A stretch of DNA of 64,000 nt from Cryptomeria japonica (taxonomy: Eukaryota; Streptophyta; Pinopsida; Cupressales; Cupressaceae): assembly GCF_030272615.1 (NCBI RefSeq), contig NC_081409.1:525830475-525894474 (forward strand), written 5' to 3'. A program made the position numbers and the translations under genes. Under the pieces are notes generated by a model. It had not been told where the DNA came from, did no database searches, and saw nothing but the letters and a program-made list of their open reading frames with translations. Numbering within the stretch: position 1 is the first letter of the stretch; each line of letters opens with the position of its first letter. Below are positions 1 to 11,500 of this stretch, piece after piece.

Positions 1-586
1 GCATGCATTGCAGATGTTTACAGGAACTGGCATCCAAAAATTTTAGGGAAGTAAACTTACAAATGGAGGACGAGAGTTGTGTAATATGGGATCCTCCAAG
101 ATCTAATATTTGAAGGTTTTTGAGAGCAGTGATAGAGTTGGGCAAACTCTTAATTGGCACAAAGCATAGCCGAAGGCAAACTAAATACTTCAAACATCCC
201 ACGTTTTTTGGCAACAATTGGATTACAATCAATGTCAAATCGAGGACCCTGAGAGTGATCATACTCCTAATCACCTCTTTTGGAATTTCTATCAAATAAG
301 GATTCCTAAGAAGTGACAAGGAGCGGATATAGGGAGCTCTGAATGCCTTGGGAATGCTAGTCAAACTGTTGTCTATCAATGAAATTTGAACAAGTCCAGA
401 ATAGTGGTTCAATGGAAACTTAGATAAACCTCTGTCTAACTGAAAGAAGCATTTTTCTTCATTCTCATCAAATTGGCATGTTAAATCATGCAAAAGATCA
501 TGCACCCTGAAAATAAACACCTTTCCCTCCCAATCCTTTTGGATTGGTTCAATAATGTTTGTACACGTAAATCAACTTTTCCTCCA
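1..586 (-). pseudogene. NLR (NB-ARC-LRR) disease-resistance gene fragment, LRR end
   Basis: Read on the minus strand this stretch is open without a stop for about 190 codons. It starts with an MHD-type motif (VHDLLHDL, codons near 484-505), which in plant NLR proteins closes the NB-ARC nucleotide-binding switch. Leucine-rich repeats follow, with phrases such as LRVLDL, SLPNSI and LQILDL spaced like LRR units. The NB-ARC part that should lie upstream (above position 586) is absent, because a copia-type LTR begins at 587. The LRR part continues past the left edge of the window. Family knowledge: NLRs are intracellular immune receptors. Seen: MHD and LRR only. I infer a gene broken by a retroelement rather than a functional receptor. 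If real coding sequence resumes beyond the LTR outside the window, it could be an allele carrying an insertion. Confidence 0.8.
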
Positions 587-884
587 TGTTTTACGGGATT
601 ATTATCGTGGATTTCTATTTTAATCCCATGACTTGGATAAAACTATTTTTTTCTTAGTTGTTAAGCTAACTAAGGAATATCTCTATTTTTTTAGTTTTAT
701 TCCTATTTTTCCTTCATTTTTTGCTTTGACAAAGGCTCTATATATTTTTTAATTCCTTCATTTAAATCAATAAGATAGTTTTACTCTCATTCTTGCTCTC
801 AAATTCTTTCTCTATTTTGAAAGTTTACTTCTTTCTTTCCAGCTAGATCTTACTATGTTATGCAAGTTTAGATAAATTTTTACA
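587..884 (+). mobile_element. Ty1/copia-type LTR (about 298 bp) interrupting the NLR
   Basis: The segment starts TGTTTTACGGG and ends TTTTTACA, so it has TG...CA ends. A primer-binding-site-like sequence follows at once. Inside are a TATA-like run near 728-738 and a T-rich tail, as in short copia LTRs. It sits directly against NLR coding sequence. No partner LTR or target duplication could be paired inside the window, so the left boundary is the best-fitting TG rather than a proven end. Confidence 0.5.
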
Positions 885-896
885 TGGCATCAAAGC
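885..896 (+). other. Primer binding site (initiator tRNA-Met type)
   Basis: TGGCATCAAAGC directly abuts the LTR end and differs at two positions from the usual plant copia site TGGTATCAGAGC. This sets the LTR orientation as plus. The next ~125 bases (897-1023) hold no recognisable gag and run into the dispersed repeat. Confidence 0.5.
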
Positions 897-1023
897 GCAC
901 AGGTGTTGGAAAGAAGAAGCATCAATATTTTACAGTTTTTGAAAATTAGAGTTGTTTTAGAATGAAATTTTTTATTGTCTTGTGGGTTGTTTGTTAATTT
1001 CTTTTATGTATTGATGAACTAAG

Positions 1024-1350
1024 AAGAAATGATTTCTGCATCAAGACCTCCCCATCAAACTAAATGAGAATTGTGTATAGGTTATTCATTGGTATTTGAG
1101 AGCACCCAATCAATCAAATTTAGTCCCTCCATCTGGCCTATTCACTAATAACAAAGAACAATAGTTTGTTTTACTACTAAAAAACAAACTTGTCATTAGA
1201 GGTGTTGACCAATGAATTGCCCCAACTAAAGGCATCAAAACAAAAAGAGAAAAAAGAAAGAAGGAATATATATATATATATATATAGAACCGACTTGTCT
1301 TTACAACCCATAGCTCATAGGGCATGAGGTCGGCAATATGAGAAAAAACA

Positions 1351-1382
<32 letters not shown>

Positions 1383-2122
1383 CAACGTCGAGAGAGATTA
1401 TGTCAGGTGTAAAAACAACTCTACACATGCCAATTGATTCTACTCTTGTGTTTTATGAGTCGACTCAACTATAAAATACCATTAAATACTGATAGAAAGA
1501 TAATAAAAGAAGAAGATAAAAAAAAGAAAATATATAATATTGAAAACCCCCTTCACCAAATCTCTTTCGCCGCAAAAAAGTGCTGCATAAAAAATTAAAG
1601 AACGTGAGAAAAAGAACAATAAAGTGAGTGAATAGTCGACCCTCCCCATTGGACCATCATCCCCCACTATGAGATGAAAAGACCTATTTGCTCTGCCCTC
1701 CTAAGTCCTCGGGCCTCAATCCTTTGTTAACCTCAAGTTGCTTCTTCTCCAAACCCCATCATGCGACCATAGCGATTTCTAGGGAAAATGTGAATCGGTT
1801 TTTATTTTATATTATTCATGAGGTGATGTGACTTAAGCGCTTCCCTTCGGAGTCGACTTGAGCAAGTAAATATTACAAATCCAAGGACTTTAAAATATGT
1901 TTAAAAAGGAAACACTAAAGATGGTAAGCATACCCTAGGCACCATGTGTAAGCAAATTTAGACTAAACATAAAGAATAAATTAGTTAGTTTAAGAATCTA
2001 AGGTTTATAGAGGGCCCACTTGAATCTCCATAAAACTAAAAAGAGGGATTTATTTTAAAATGAAGTTCCCTTTTGTTTAGAAGTATGAATATCTACCTCT
2101 TACGTAAGCCTAAGTTAAGGAT
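1024..2122 (+). repeat. Dispersed 1.1-kb repeat, copy A
   Basis: This stretch is collinear with 35237-36440 in the same orientation, at roughly 85-90% identity by eye. Matching landmarks include the phrases around 1030-1060 and 35245-35280, the (TA)n run, and the end near CCTAAGTTAAGGATAA. Relative to copy B it lacks about 70 bases near 1880. It contains a (TA)n microsatellite at about 1267-1286, a (CA)n run at about 1349-1362 followed by poly-A, and no plausible reading frame. The element type is unknown: no TG...CA ends, no terminal inverted repeat and no coding capacity were seen. Confidence 0.7.
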
Positions 2123-3006
2123 AATTGAATAATTAGAGGTTTAAACATTAATTTCTTTATAATATAGTTATTTTAAAATAATATTTTTTTTTTTTATGTG
2201 ATTTTAATAGGTTGTAGCTATTCAGGAGTATCGTACATCAATAATTTTTGTGTTATACAAAAGTGGGGGACAACGATCGCAACTATTATGTCGAGTCCTG
2301 CAGTCATTCTGTGTCTATTTTGCAGTTATTATGTCTGTATAACACGAAATTTATCGGTTATACGACACTGCGGTTTTGGAGCTAAAGTAGGTGAGTCCAT
2401 TTTAAATAAGAAATGTGAAAGTAATTTTTCTTTAAATTTAGTTGTCTAACTTTATAAAAATGAGATTAAATTTAGCCAAAGAGGATTTTATTCAATTTAA
2501 TAATTATTTTGGAAGGGTTATATGTCTATAGATGAATTTTTTTGTGAAAGATTGAAACCCTTGCTTAGATTGTCTTAATAGTGAATGTGTCATGTATATA
2601 CATAGTGGAGTAACCATTACCTTGTTAGAACTAACTCAAATTAACAATTGAGCACAAGTAATCTATTTGTTCCTTGTTCGTAAACTCATTCAATTTGTCC
2701 TTTATGATAATGTAAATCCCTATGTGGTAAAATCTTCCTTGAAAGAGATACTAACCATATGTTCCCATCTAATGTTAGTGGGTTGAGTTAATAAATTATT
2801 AAGTAGCACTTGCCTAATATACAATTAAATTAATAACTTTCTCATCACCATATGGCGAGAGGGATAATATCTTATGTTTCCAAAATGTAGGTAATATATC
2901 TATTTAAGTTATGTTCTTGGCTTGAAGACCCCATAAAACATCTATCAAATAGAAATCCTAATGGGAACATCCATATGGGTTTCCCATGGAGCATCATGAG
3001 TTAACG
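2123..3006. other. Gene-free AT-rich stretch
   Basis: No homologous coding sequence was recognised. An 83-codon open frame at 2198-2449 (plus) sits in a slightly less AT-rich patch. It has no family resemblance that I can see and ends at a GTGAGT-like donor, so I do not call it a gene. It may be a decayed part of the retroelement flanks. Confidence 0.5.
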
Positions 3007-4123
3007 TGTCACGACCCGACCCGACTTAGACCCTAGTTAGATTTACTTTACTATGCCAAATACTTGTACTGTTGATATTTTACACGTAATTATTTGATTA
3101 GCTTTTTAATGATGTTAGATGGTATTTTATGGTTTAATGACATTAATGATGGCCAGTTATTTTATAATATCGTTATTTAATGATGATGAATTATTATTTT
3201 TAATTATGATCATTAATGATATTAATGCTTTAATTAGATTTTAAACCTGATAATATGAATAATGCATTTTATTATCGTGATCTGATGACCTTTTGTCGAG
3301 TTGGAGTAAGTTGCAGGTTAATCATCGAAGGCAGACATATGACCGAGGAGGGATTTTTCTAGCTCGCCAGTAGCAACCTAAGTATTCGAACCTTGTGCAA
3401 AGCACCCAATTAGATAAGCAATTAGTAAATTAAATTAGGGAGTTTAATATAAAATGATAAAATAAAAAATAAAATAATAATAAAGATAAATTATTAAATA
3501 TACAAGTATTTAATATTACAATCAAGCTAGAAATTAATTATAATATAATTATTTAAAAGAGAGGAAATAAATTAATTAGTTGAGCAATTAAAAATAAAAT
3601 TATTTGATAATTAAATTATAAAATATATAAAAGTTATTTAAGATATAATATCTTATAAATACTAAAATTTAGAGGACTAGTTCAAGAAATGAATTAAAAT
3701 ATTAGTCAATAAATTTAAATGAATGATCAAGACATGCAAAAATACAATGTTTGAGTAAACTTATGTACTAAAAATATATACGACATGCGAGGGCCCAATT
3801 AAATAATTATTTTCTTTAAAACTAAATCTTTAAAAATCATGCTAACAAATTTGTAATTTAATTTAAGAATTATTTTGTGAGTTCTAATCATGCATTTGAT
3901 AATTAAAATTTAGTTTTTTTTTAAGAACTTAATATTACAAAAAACATGCATTTGTTGAATTTTTCTAAAATTTAAAATTATAAACACATGCAACCAAATT
4001 GTAATTTTTGAGCTCAATTCTCCTCCATAAAAACAATATCATGCAATTTAGAGAACGAACTTACTAAAAATATATTCCAATTAAGTTTTTCCCATACTTT
4101 ATTTGAGACTTAGTCTTAATGTT

Positions 4124-4131
4124 TATAAATA
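4124..4131 (+). promoter_or_regulatory. TATA box of the candidate solo LTR
   Basis: TATAAATA, followed about 30 bases later by a CT-rich leader and by splice-donor-like and acceptor-like sequences near 4250-4270. This matches an LTR core promoter in layout. Assigned by pattern only. Confidence 0.4.
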
Positions 4132-5057
4132 TAGAGCTCCCTATCCAAATTCATCATCCAATTTTTCTGAGTCTTGTTATTACTTTCTTGCTGAGAGTGA
4201 TCTCAATTTAGAAATTTGAACAAGGGAATTGAGAAGAGAGCGATCAGCTACAGGAAAGTACCAGGTTTCCTCTTATTTTCTCACCACCCCGCTCCTTCTC
4301 TCTATTCCACTGGTAGTTGTATTGTTATTAGTTTTATTTCATATTTGACTGTTATTGAAATTATTGATTGGTTTGATCTATAAGAAATATGATTGTTTCT
4401 CTTTTTCTCTCTCATGTCACTCAGAGTATCCTCTTTTATCACATATTTTGTTAAATAATGTCTGCTCCAGAAATGGAAAATCATTTTCAGAATTTCCTTG
4501 TAGATTTATGGTTTTGGGGCAGACGATAAATCCCTCCACCTCCCTTTCTACCTTCTATTCTCCTCCCCTGCACCACGTATTGACTGCAGACAACAAAAAG
4601 AGGAAAAGGGGGAGAAAGTGTTGAGTTTCGTGGTGGGAGAGAACTCCACACCACATTGTCCTCTCCTCCATGTGTTGCTTACTTTTCCCTCACACCAACC
4701 ATATTCCTCTCCACCCACCAGACTCTCTCACGCCATCCTCTATAATCTGCAGTGCCCTGCAGGAAAAAAAGAGAGGGGGCTTTCAACCCCAGTGTTGCCT
4801 TCATGCTCCATGTGGTAAGGCTGAAATATTTTCCCAGCCAATAATCTTTCCAGTCACAGCCAAAAACAATATTCTGATAAAATTTATTATTTCCCTCCTG
4901 TAATTTCTACAAGTAGATAAATAGGGGGATTGGGATCATTTACTTTATTTGTTTACCTAGATATATGCTGGGAAATGGATGCTTTATTTGCCATATGTAG
5001 TCTGTGTTGTTCAGTAGAATAAAGTTAATACCTTGTTTTAATATAACTTCTAAATTT

Positions 5058-5125
5058 ATCATTTGGTGTGTTGGTAGGATAATCTTTTTGGAATTACTGG
5101 GTTGGGAGTTCAAATCCCCCTATGA
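5058..5125 (+). repeat. tRNA-derived SINE-like head
   Basis: An A-box-like TTGGTAGGAT (5071-5080) and a B-box-like GAGTTCAAATC (5106-5116) lie about 35 bases apart, the spacing of an internal RNA polymerase III promoter. No cloverleaf closes, and the 3' part becomes T-rich, so this is at most a SINE remnant and not a tRNA gene. It lies inside the candidate solo LTR. Confidence 0.3.
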
Positions 5126-5243
5126 GCAAATTATATTTTTACTTCTTTTAACTTCTCTTTTTCCCTACTCAAGAATATAGGATAAGATTATTTGGGAAAT
5201 GATGTTTTTGATTAGTATTGAGAATGCTAAATTTATTAATAAA

Positions 5244-5248
<5 letters not shown>

Positions 5249-5278
<30 letters not shown>
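5249..5278. repeat. (AT)n microsatellite
   Basis: An uninterrupted AT dinucleotide run of about 28 bases inside the candidate solo LTR. Confidence 0.9.
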
Positions 5279-5281
<3 letters not shown>

Positions 5282-6493
5282 TTATTCAAAAATGAATAAC
5301 ATTCTAATTGATTAAAGAAAATGACTTAACTTGGAAAAAGGAGATTAAGAAAGTTTAAAACATATATTAAATAATATAATTCTGGCATTAATCCGCGGAG
5401 TGTTAATTATTTTTTTTTGTCTATGAAGGATATTTATGGAACGAGAGTGCTTGTTTATGGGCTAACCAGGGAAGGGTGATTTTCTTCACCTCCCCAATAG
5501 GGTAATGATGGCCATCATATTTATTTATTTATTTATCTCCATGCCATAACACATGTAGTTAGTTCAACCAGGATGGGTTGTTAGTTCTACATGATTGCAC
5601 AAGATTCCTTTACTACCAGTTGGTACCGACTTGTTAGGATACTCCGTCGTGAGGGACGAGAGCTTATCAAAAGCACCGGGAAGCTTATGCTTCATTTGGT
5701 TGGGCAGATAAAATGCCTGAGTCATATGTCTGTCATCCGATTTTCGAGAGGAGGTTATCCAGGTCAGACAGAGGCGACACATCCAGAGACAGAGAAAGTC
5801 AGAGATTCCAAATAAAATTTTATGTAATAATTAAAGATGTATATTTAATTTCATTGTAAAGACCAGAATAGTCGCATGTAGAAGTTATGAAAAAGGACCT
5901 ATAAGGTCACATGATGTAATGCGACAAGAAGTCGTAATGCAATGTAACTAACAAAGAAAAGAAGAGAAAAGGGCTACTAACATACTAACCCACTAACATG
6001 CATGATTTACTTTCTTAGATTAGTTTTCATTTACGCATGCATGCATGGTCATATCTAATTATCTGTTAGTTGACTTGATTATGCATTTTTGCATGTTAAT
6101 CTATCACATACTAACTCATGCACATGATTTACGCTACACATGCGCACATGTAACTCGACATAGTAACTAATTATGATTTGCATTCTATTCGGTCCTCATG
6201 CGTGATTTTTCTTTGTTATTTTCCACATGCACATTTAGTTTCTACATGTTATTTATGAGATGCATGGTTGTTCAGAGTACTTATCTATTATTTGCATTGC
6301 TTTTGCATGTGTAATAACGGTTAATTTAGTTCTAATTGTAATTGTGAGTTTAAGTATGGTTTATCTAGGGTTAGGACAAGCGGGTCCTTACATAACATAC
6401 TAACTCCCTATCAATACAACCTTCATCTTGTGGTGAGTGGAATAGTTTTATTAGACCCAAATTAGGTATTTCCTCCCTTGCCCTTGAAGCAGT

Positions 6494-6510
6494 ATGCTTA
6501 CAACAATGTT
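6494..6510. repeat. Target site duplication, left copy (LINE-1)
   Basis: ATGCTTACAACAATGTT, identical over 17 bp to 15130-15146. It abuts the A-run at the LINE 3' end. Confidence 0.75.
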
Positions 6511-6686
6511 TTTGATTAAGAAAAAACAAGTTTTAAGGGACCCAAAACCCGCTTACAAAACGAAAGATGACCAAGAAAGAAAAAAGACAAAACAGCTGCA
6601 AAAAACCAGCACAAAAACCAGCAGCTAGGACCAAAAAACAACAAGGAGCCAACAAGAAATTGGCATCCAAAACCCAGCTTTACATA

Positions 6687-8300
6687 TCAAATGAAAACTT
6701 TTATAGACTCCTCAACGTTCTGAACCAAAAGCATCATAGCCTTAGCAGCTTCTCGCAGATCATTGCTCTCCTGTTTCAGCTGGATGTCTTTCATTTTGGT
6801 CTCCATCTCAGTGGTGTTCTACCTAGTCCTTCGCCTGGAGATTTGATGAGTGGAGCTGGAGGTCGGTACATCTTCAATGATTACCGAGTTCTTATCTCGA
6901 TTTTTCCTCTCTAAGTGATCCACCAAGGCATTCATATTATGTGACGAAACTCTTAATACCTCAAGACTGTGGTTCATGAAGCTTTTCAAAGCCTTCTCAG
7001 TTCAAGCAACCCGAGTGATTATGTTACCTTTATCCTCCTCAGCCTATTCTTTTACAATTCTGATAACATCCTCCAGATGTTTCAAATCCCCTTTTATCGG
7101 GTCTTTTTCCAACCAGTCCTCCATTTCAATTTCCTCCTCAGGTTCACTGGTTTCCATCTCCTCATTCTTTTTCCCCGAATTTGTTTCCTTAATCAAATTG
7201 TGTATCTTATTTTCCAGGTCCCTTTGTTTGCTCTGAATGCTAGTAATGTTGTCAATAACCCATTTCTAGAAGTTGAAGGATTCCAGAGTACAATTACGGG
7301 CAGTATTCAAAATAGTATTCACCGAATCCCTACCCTGCTCAGTGCCTGCAGAATTAGGGTTGTCTTCCTCCATAGAGTTTAGGACGACATTCCTGCTATC
7401 CGAGCCCATAGGGTTAGAATAAGGGTTTTCAGAATTAACATCTCTTTTCCCTTCTTCCTCTTCTCTAAAGTTCTCATCCTTCTCACTCTCCATTTTTGTC
7501 TCACTATCCTTCCCCTTTTCCTCCTCCAAATCACAATGCACCTCCATTTCCACATTATCTGTATCAGCTCTCCGTTTTTTATGGGTAGGGGCATTAGACT
7601 GATCCTCATCCGACTCAGAATCTTTACAGCTCTCAGAGACATGTGCATTAGTAACCAGGTGATCATCCTTTCTAGCCCTAACTTTTTCCTTCAGGTATTC
7701 ATAAATAAGCAAGATAAGCCCCTGATGGGCTATGGGGCAAGAATTAGGCTTTTTAGCATGATCAGCCAAACTCTCATTCAGAGAAGACGCTAAGTAAAAG
7801 GGCAGGGAGATTTTAACCCCATGGTGGAAGTGATTAAGAATTACAAAATGATAATTTTAGATTTTAGTAAATCTACCATCAATCGTGAGAAACTCCATCA
7901 AAACCCTTAAAACTTTCTGCCAAAAGGACTTTACCTGCTGGGGAAGGTAGTAGGAGATGTTGTCTTTCTTGACAAGCTTGGCCTTCTCATCCTCCAATTT
8001 CAGGAAGTTTTTAAACGCTTCAGCAACATACTTCCAGTCTCTATAGAATTTAGTGCCCTCCTTCTAAAGACCCGTGACCTCCACAACCAAATCCTCATCA
8101 ATTTTCCATGTCTTCCCAAACAATGTGACTCTGTTGTTGTTCCAATCCCTAGCAAAGCCATGTGACACTGAATTTCTGCTTCCATGCAGCTTTTCCATAT
8201 AGTCAGTGAAACCATATCTATGAAGCCTCCTCCATACTTTTCATTCACTCTTCCAATTTTTGCAACCAGGGGGCTCATTCCTATTTAAGTTACCTCCCAT
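6687..8300 (-). pseudogene. LINE-1 ORF3: accessory protein downstream of RNase H (~537 codons)
   Basis: A single minus-strand frame runs from ATG at 8300 (MGGNLNRNEPPGC) to a stop at 6687-6689, broken by only a handful of in-frame stops (for example near 8241, 8065 and 7858) and no obvious frameshift. Residues ~1-190 match LINE-2 ORF3 piece by piece: MGG..R.EPP.C, Y.E.L.G, W.....TL.G, IDE.L...VT.L, YRD.K, KVL.V.MEF.T.DG.F, YHF..LNHF.HG.K.SLPFY. A highly charged, Glu/Lys/Ser-rich middle follows, and then helical segments likely to form coiled coils. The gene starts about 270 bases after the ORF2 stop and ends about 170 bases before the LINE 3' end. The function is unknown. The N-terminal domain recalls proteins carried by other plant retroelements, but that is only my impression. 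Confidence 0.7.
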
Positions 8301-8571
8301 TTTGAACAGCAAGTAGAAGTACCCAAAGGTGTATCTCACAATCCACAGGTTTAACCACAAGTTCTTGTGTAAAATTCTAGAATAACATAACAGAGTCCCT
8401 TTCGTAGTTTTAAAGCTAATGTTAATGGCCACACAAAACCATCATTTATTATTATAATCTCCATCACACATTTGATCATAGAACCGATGCCTAAAAGCAA
8501 TCATTAACTAACAGTTCATCTGCCCCCAAATTCTGTCTTTGATATCCGGACCCCAGAAGATAATCATGATT

Positions 8572-11500
8572 TTAACTTGACCAATTGTTGCGATCAAATA
8601 ATAATTGCTCTCTAACATCCCTTTTACAATGGGTCTCTTCGATATATTTAACCTCCACCTTTAAATTGACCCCTTCATTAGCTAAAAGGTCTGCAACCTT
8701 ATTGCCTTCTCTTAGAGTGTGAGTTATGATAATACTAACATAGTCATTTAATAATTTTTTAGCACTTTCAACTAAGTTAGTAATATTCCAAGAAACAGAA
8801 CTAGTACCTTTAAGGGCTTGGATGATATTTAGGGAGTCCCCTTCCAGCCAATTTTTTTAAAATTTGAATCCCTGAGCAAGATGGAGGCTTTTTAGCATGG
8901 CCAGAGCTTCAGCCACATGATTATTTTAGACCCCAAAAGGAGAAGCAATAGCAGCAATATAGACACCTTGAGCATTTCTAATGACTCCTCCACCACCAGA
9001 CTTCCCAGGGTTGCCTTTAGCCGCCCCATCGAAATTCACCTTTATCCATTCATGATCAGGAAATTGCCAAACAATATTATCTCTCCTATTCTTATTGTCA
9101 GATCTGCAAACTTTGTGTATTAAGTTCCATTCAGTAGGGATGCCTTTTTCAATTTCATTCATATCAGTAAAAAGCCATTGTTTATTGTTCCTGTGAGGAA
9201 TATTTATGTTTTCTTTTATAGCCCTGCAAATTTTTTCAAAGACCACCTGAGAGGTGCACTTAGCTTCCCTAAATATTATGTTATTTCTCTCTTTCCAGAT
9301 TCCCCAACAAGTCATGGGGAGGATCAGGGACCAAAGGTTCTTGATAAGAGGACAATTGGTGGGGAATGTCCATTGCCAGATAATTTCCTTGAGACTCTTG
9401 TGCATGACCCAATCAACTTTCCATTTCACCCAAAACTTACTCCAAATTTCCCAGGTAAAGGAGCAGTGGAAAAACAGATGATCAACTGATTCTTCCTCTC
9501 TCTGGTAGAGCTCGCACCTATTACATGAAACCTCTTCGGACCAAATTGTCAATAGTTAGGATCTTATTGTGAGTAGCAAGCCAAAGGAACATATTGACTT
9601 TAGGGATAAGAATTTTGTTCCAAACTTTACCCCAAATGGGGTTACTGGTCTGAGTGAAAGTGTTTTTGTAGGCTGAAGCAACTGTAAAGTCACCTCTAGA
9701 ATTACTCTTCCAGAGAAAAACATCATCATAGTCTTTGTTAATAGAAAAAGACAACAGCTCCTGCTGGAGCAGGGAAAATCCAACATATATAACATCAAGC
9801 CTAACCCATTTGTTCTCCTTCCAGTAGTCACACACCATAGGTCCAAACCTCCTTTTACCTTTCTCAATAAATTGATTGCTGCCTTGATCAAAGAGAGGTT
9901 CATTGTTCATCCAAGGATCCTCCCAAAACCTTATTTTGTCACCTTTTCCAAGGACCCATCCAACTCCAGCTTTGGCCACTTTTATGGATTTGATAATACT
10001 ATCCAAATGAAGGACCCAACAGGGATGTCTTCAGAGTTAAGGAAATCTTGGAGAGGTTGATTCTGAATACATTTGTCAAACCAGATTCGGTTCCAATCTT
10101 TCTTGATGTCATAAGCTCTCCATATTTGTTTAGCAAGGAGAGCTTTATTAAAAAAATTTAAAGCTTTAATCCCAAGCCCTCCTTTGCTCTTTGGTTTACA
10201 CACTTTGTCCCAAGAAACCAAGGATATTCTTTTTTTTCTTCAACCCCTGACCATAGAAATCTCTTCTGGATTCTTTCTAATGCTTCAGCAAATTTAGTCG
10301 GGATACCAAATAGACTGAGAGCATAAACAGGGAGATTCTGGAGAGTAGCTTGAAGAAGCTACAACTTCCCAGCCTGAGATAAAATGGATCCTTTTCATCC
10401 AGCAAGTTTTTTGTTGAGTTTGTCAATAAGCATATTCCAAAAGGAGTTTGTGGGAACTAAACCCAAGGGGAGATCCAAGTAGGTGGATGGAAGCATTTCC
10501 ACCTTGCAACCAATAATTTTAGCGATTCTCTGTTGTCTTATGACCGGAGTATTCATGAAGTATATAGCCGATTTGTCCCAATTGACTTGCTGGCCAGTAG
10601 CCAAAGAATAAGAATTAAGAACACTTTTAAAGGCAGGAGCCTCCCCAAATGATGAATTCCCATTAGGATAGTATCATCAACAAACTGTTGGTGAGAACAA
10701 AAGACATTAGCAGAGGAAGGTTGAAGGCCTTTGATGATTTTATTCACTTTCAATTTTTGGATCAATTTGCTCATGCTCTCCACCAAGATGGTGAAAAGAA
10801 TAGGAGATATGGGATCTCCTTGTCTGAGCCCCCTTGACGATTTAAAGAATTTAGTAGGAGATCCATTAATGAGAATTGAAAACATAGGAGTGGAGATCAA
10901 CTCTCTAATAATTTTGATTATCTTCTCATCAAATCCAAAAGCCTCCATGATTCTGAAAAGAACTTGCCAATCCACTCTATCATAAGCTTTCGCCAGATCC
11001 AACTTTATCAAAAATCCTTCTTTATTAGCAGCATTGAGGGAGTGAATATTCTCATGCACAAGAATGATAGAGTCCAAAATCTACCTGCCAAGAACAAAAC
11101 CTTTCTGCTCCTCAGAGATGATGAAGGGGAGGACATCCAAAATTCTAGTAGTCAAAACTTTAGATATGATCTTATAGAAAGAGTTACATAGACTTATTGG
11201 CCTAAATTTTTCCATTGAATCCGCCCCAGCCACCTTAGGAATTGAGGCAATAAAAGTGGAGTTGAATTCCTTAAGGATTCTCCTAGAACCAAATAATTCT
11301 TTTACCGCATTGACCCTGTCTTCTCCCACAATATGCCAGAATTCCCGGAAGAAAAACATAGGGAAGCCATCAAGACCCGGAGCTTTATCCCCTTGAAAAG
11401 ACAAGACAACTTTTTTAATTTCCCCAGCAGAGGGGATAGCAGAAAGGGCCTTATTCTGATTAGGATTAATGATCTTGGGGATGATATCAACCAAATCTTG

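Larger units (their letters stand above)
3007..6392 (+). mobile_element. Candidate 3.4-kb solo LTR
   Basis: The left end is TGTCACGACCCGACC and the right end is CGGGTCCTTACA, giving TG...CA termini. The flanks TAACG (3002-3006) and TAACA (6393-6397) match at 4 of 5 positions, as an LTR target duplication would. A TATA box at 4124-4131 (TATAAATA) with a downstream CT-rich leader suggests transcription to the right. No gag, pol or second LTR is present, so I read it as a solo LTR left by recombination. Very long LTRs occur in plant Ty3 elements. An alternative is a chance pairing of unrelated ends. Confidence 0.45.

Noticed and set aside
2198-2449. 83-codon open frame in a less AT-rich patch
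   Set aside because: No family resemblance, no neighbours, no matching second copy. Not enough to call a gene.
5058-5125. A tRNA gene
   Set aside because: A- and B-box-like sequences are present but the acceptor and anticodon arms do not pair. At most a SINE remnant.
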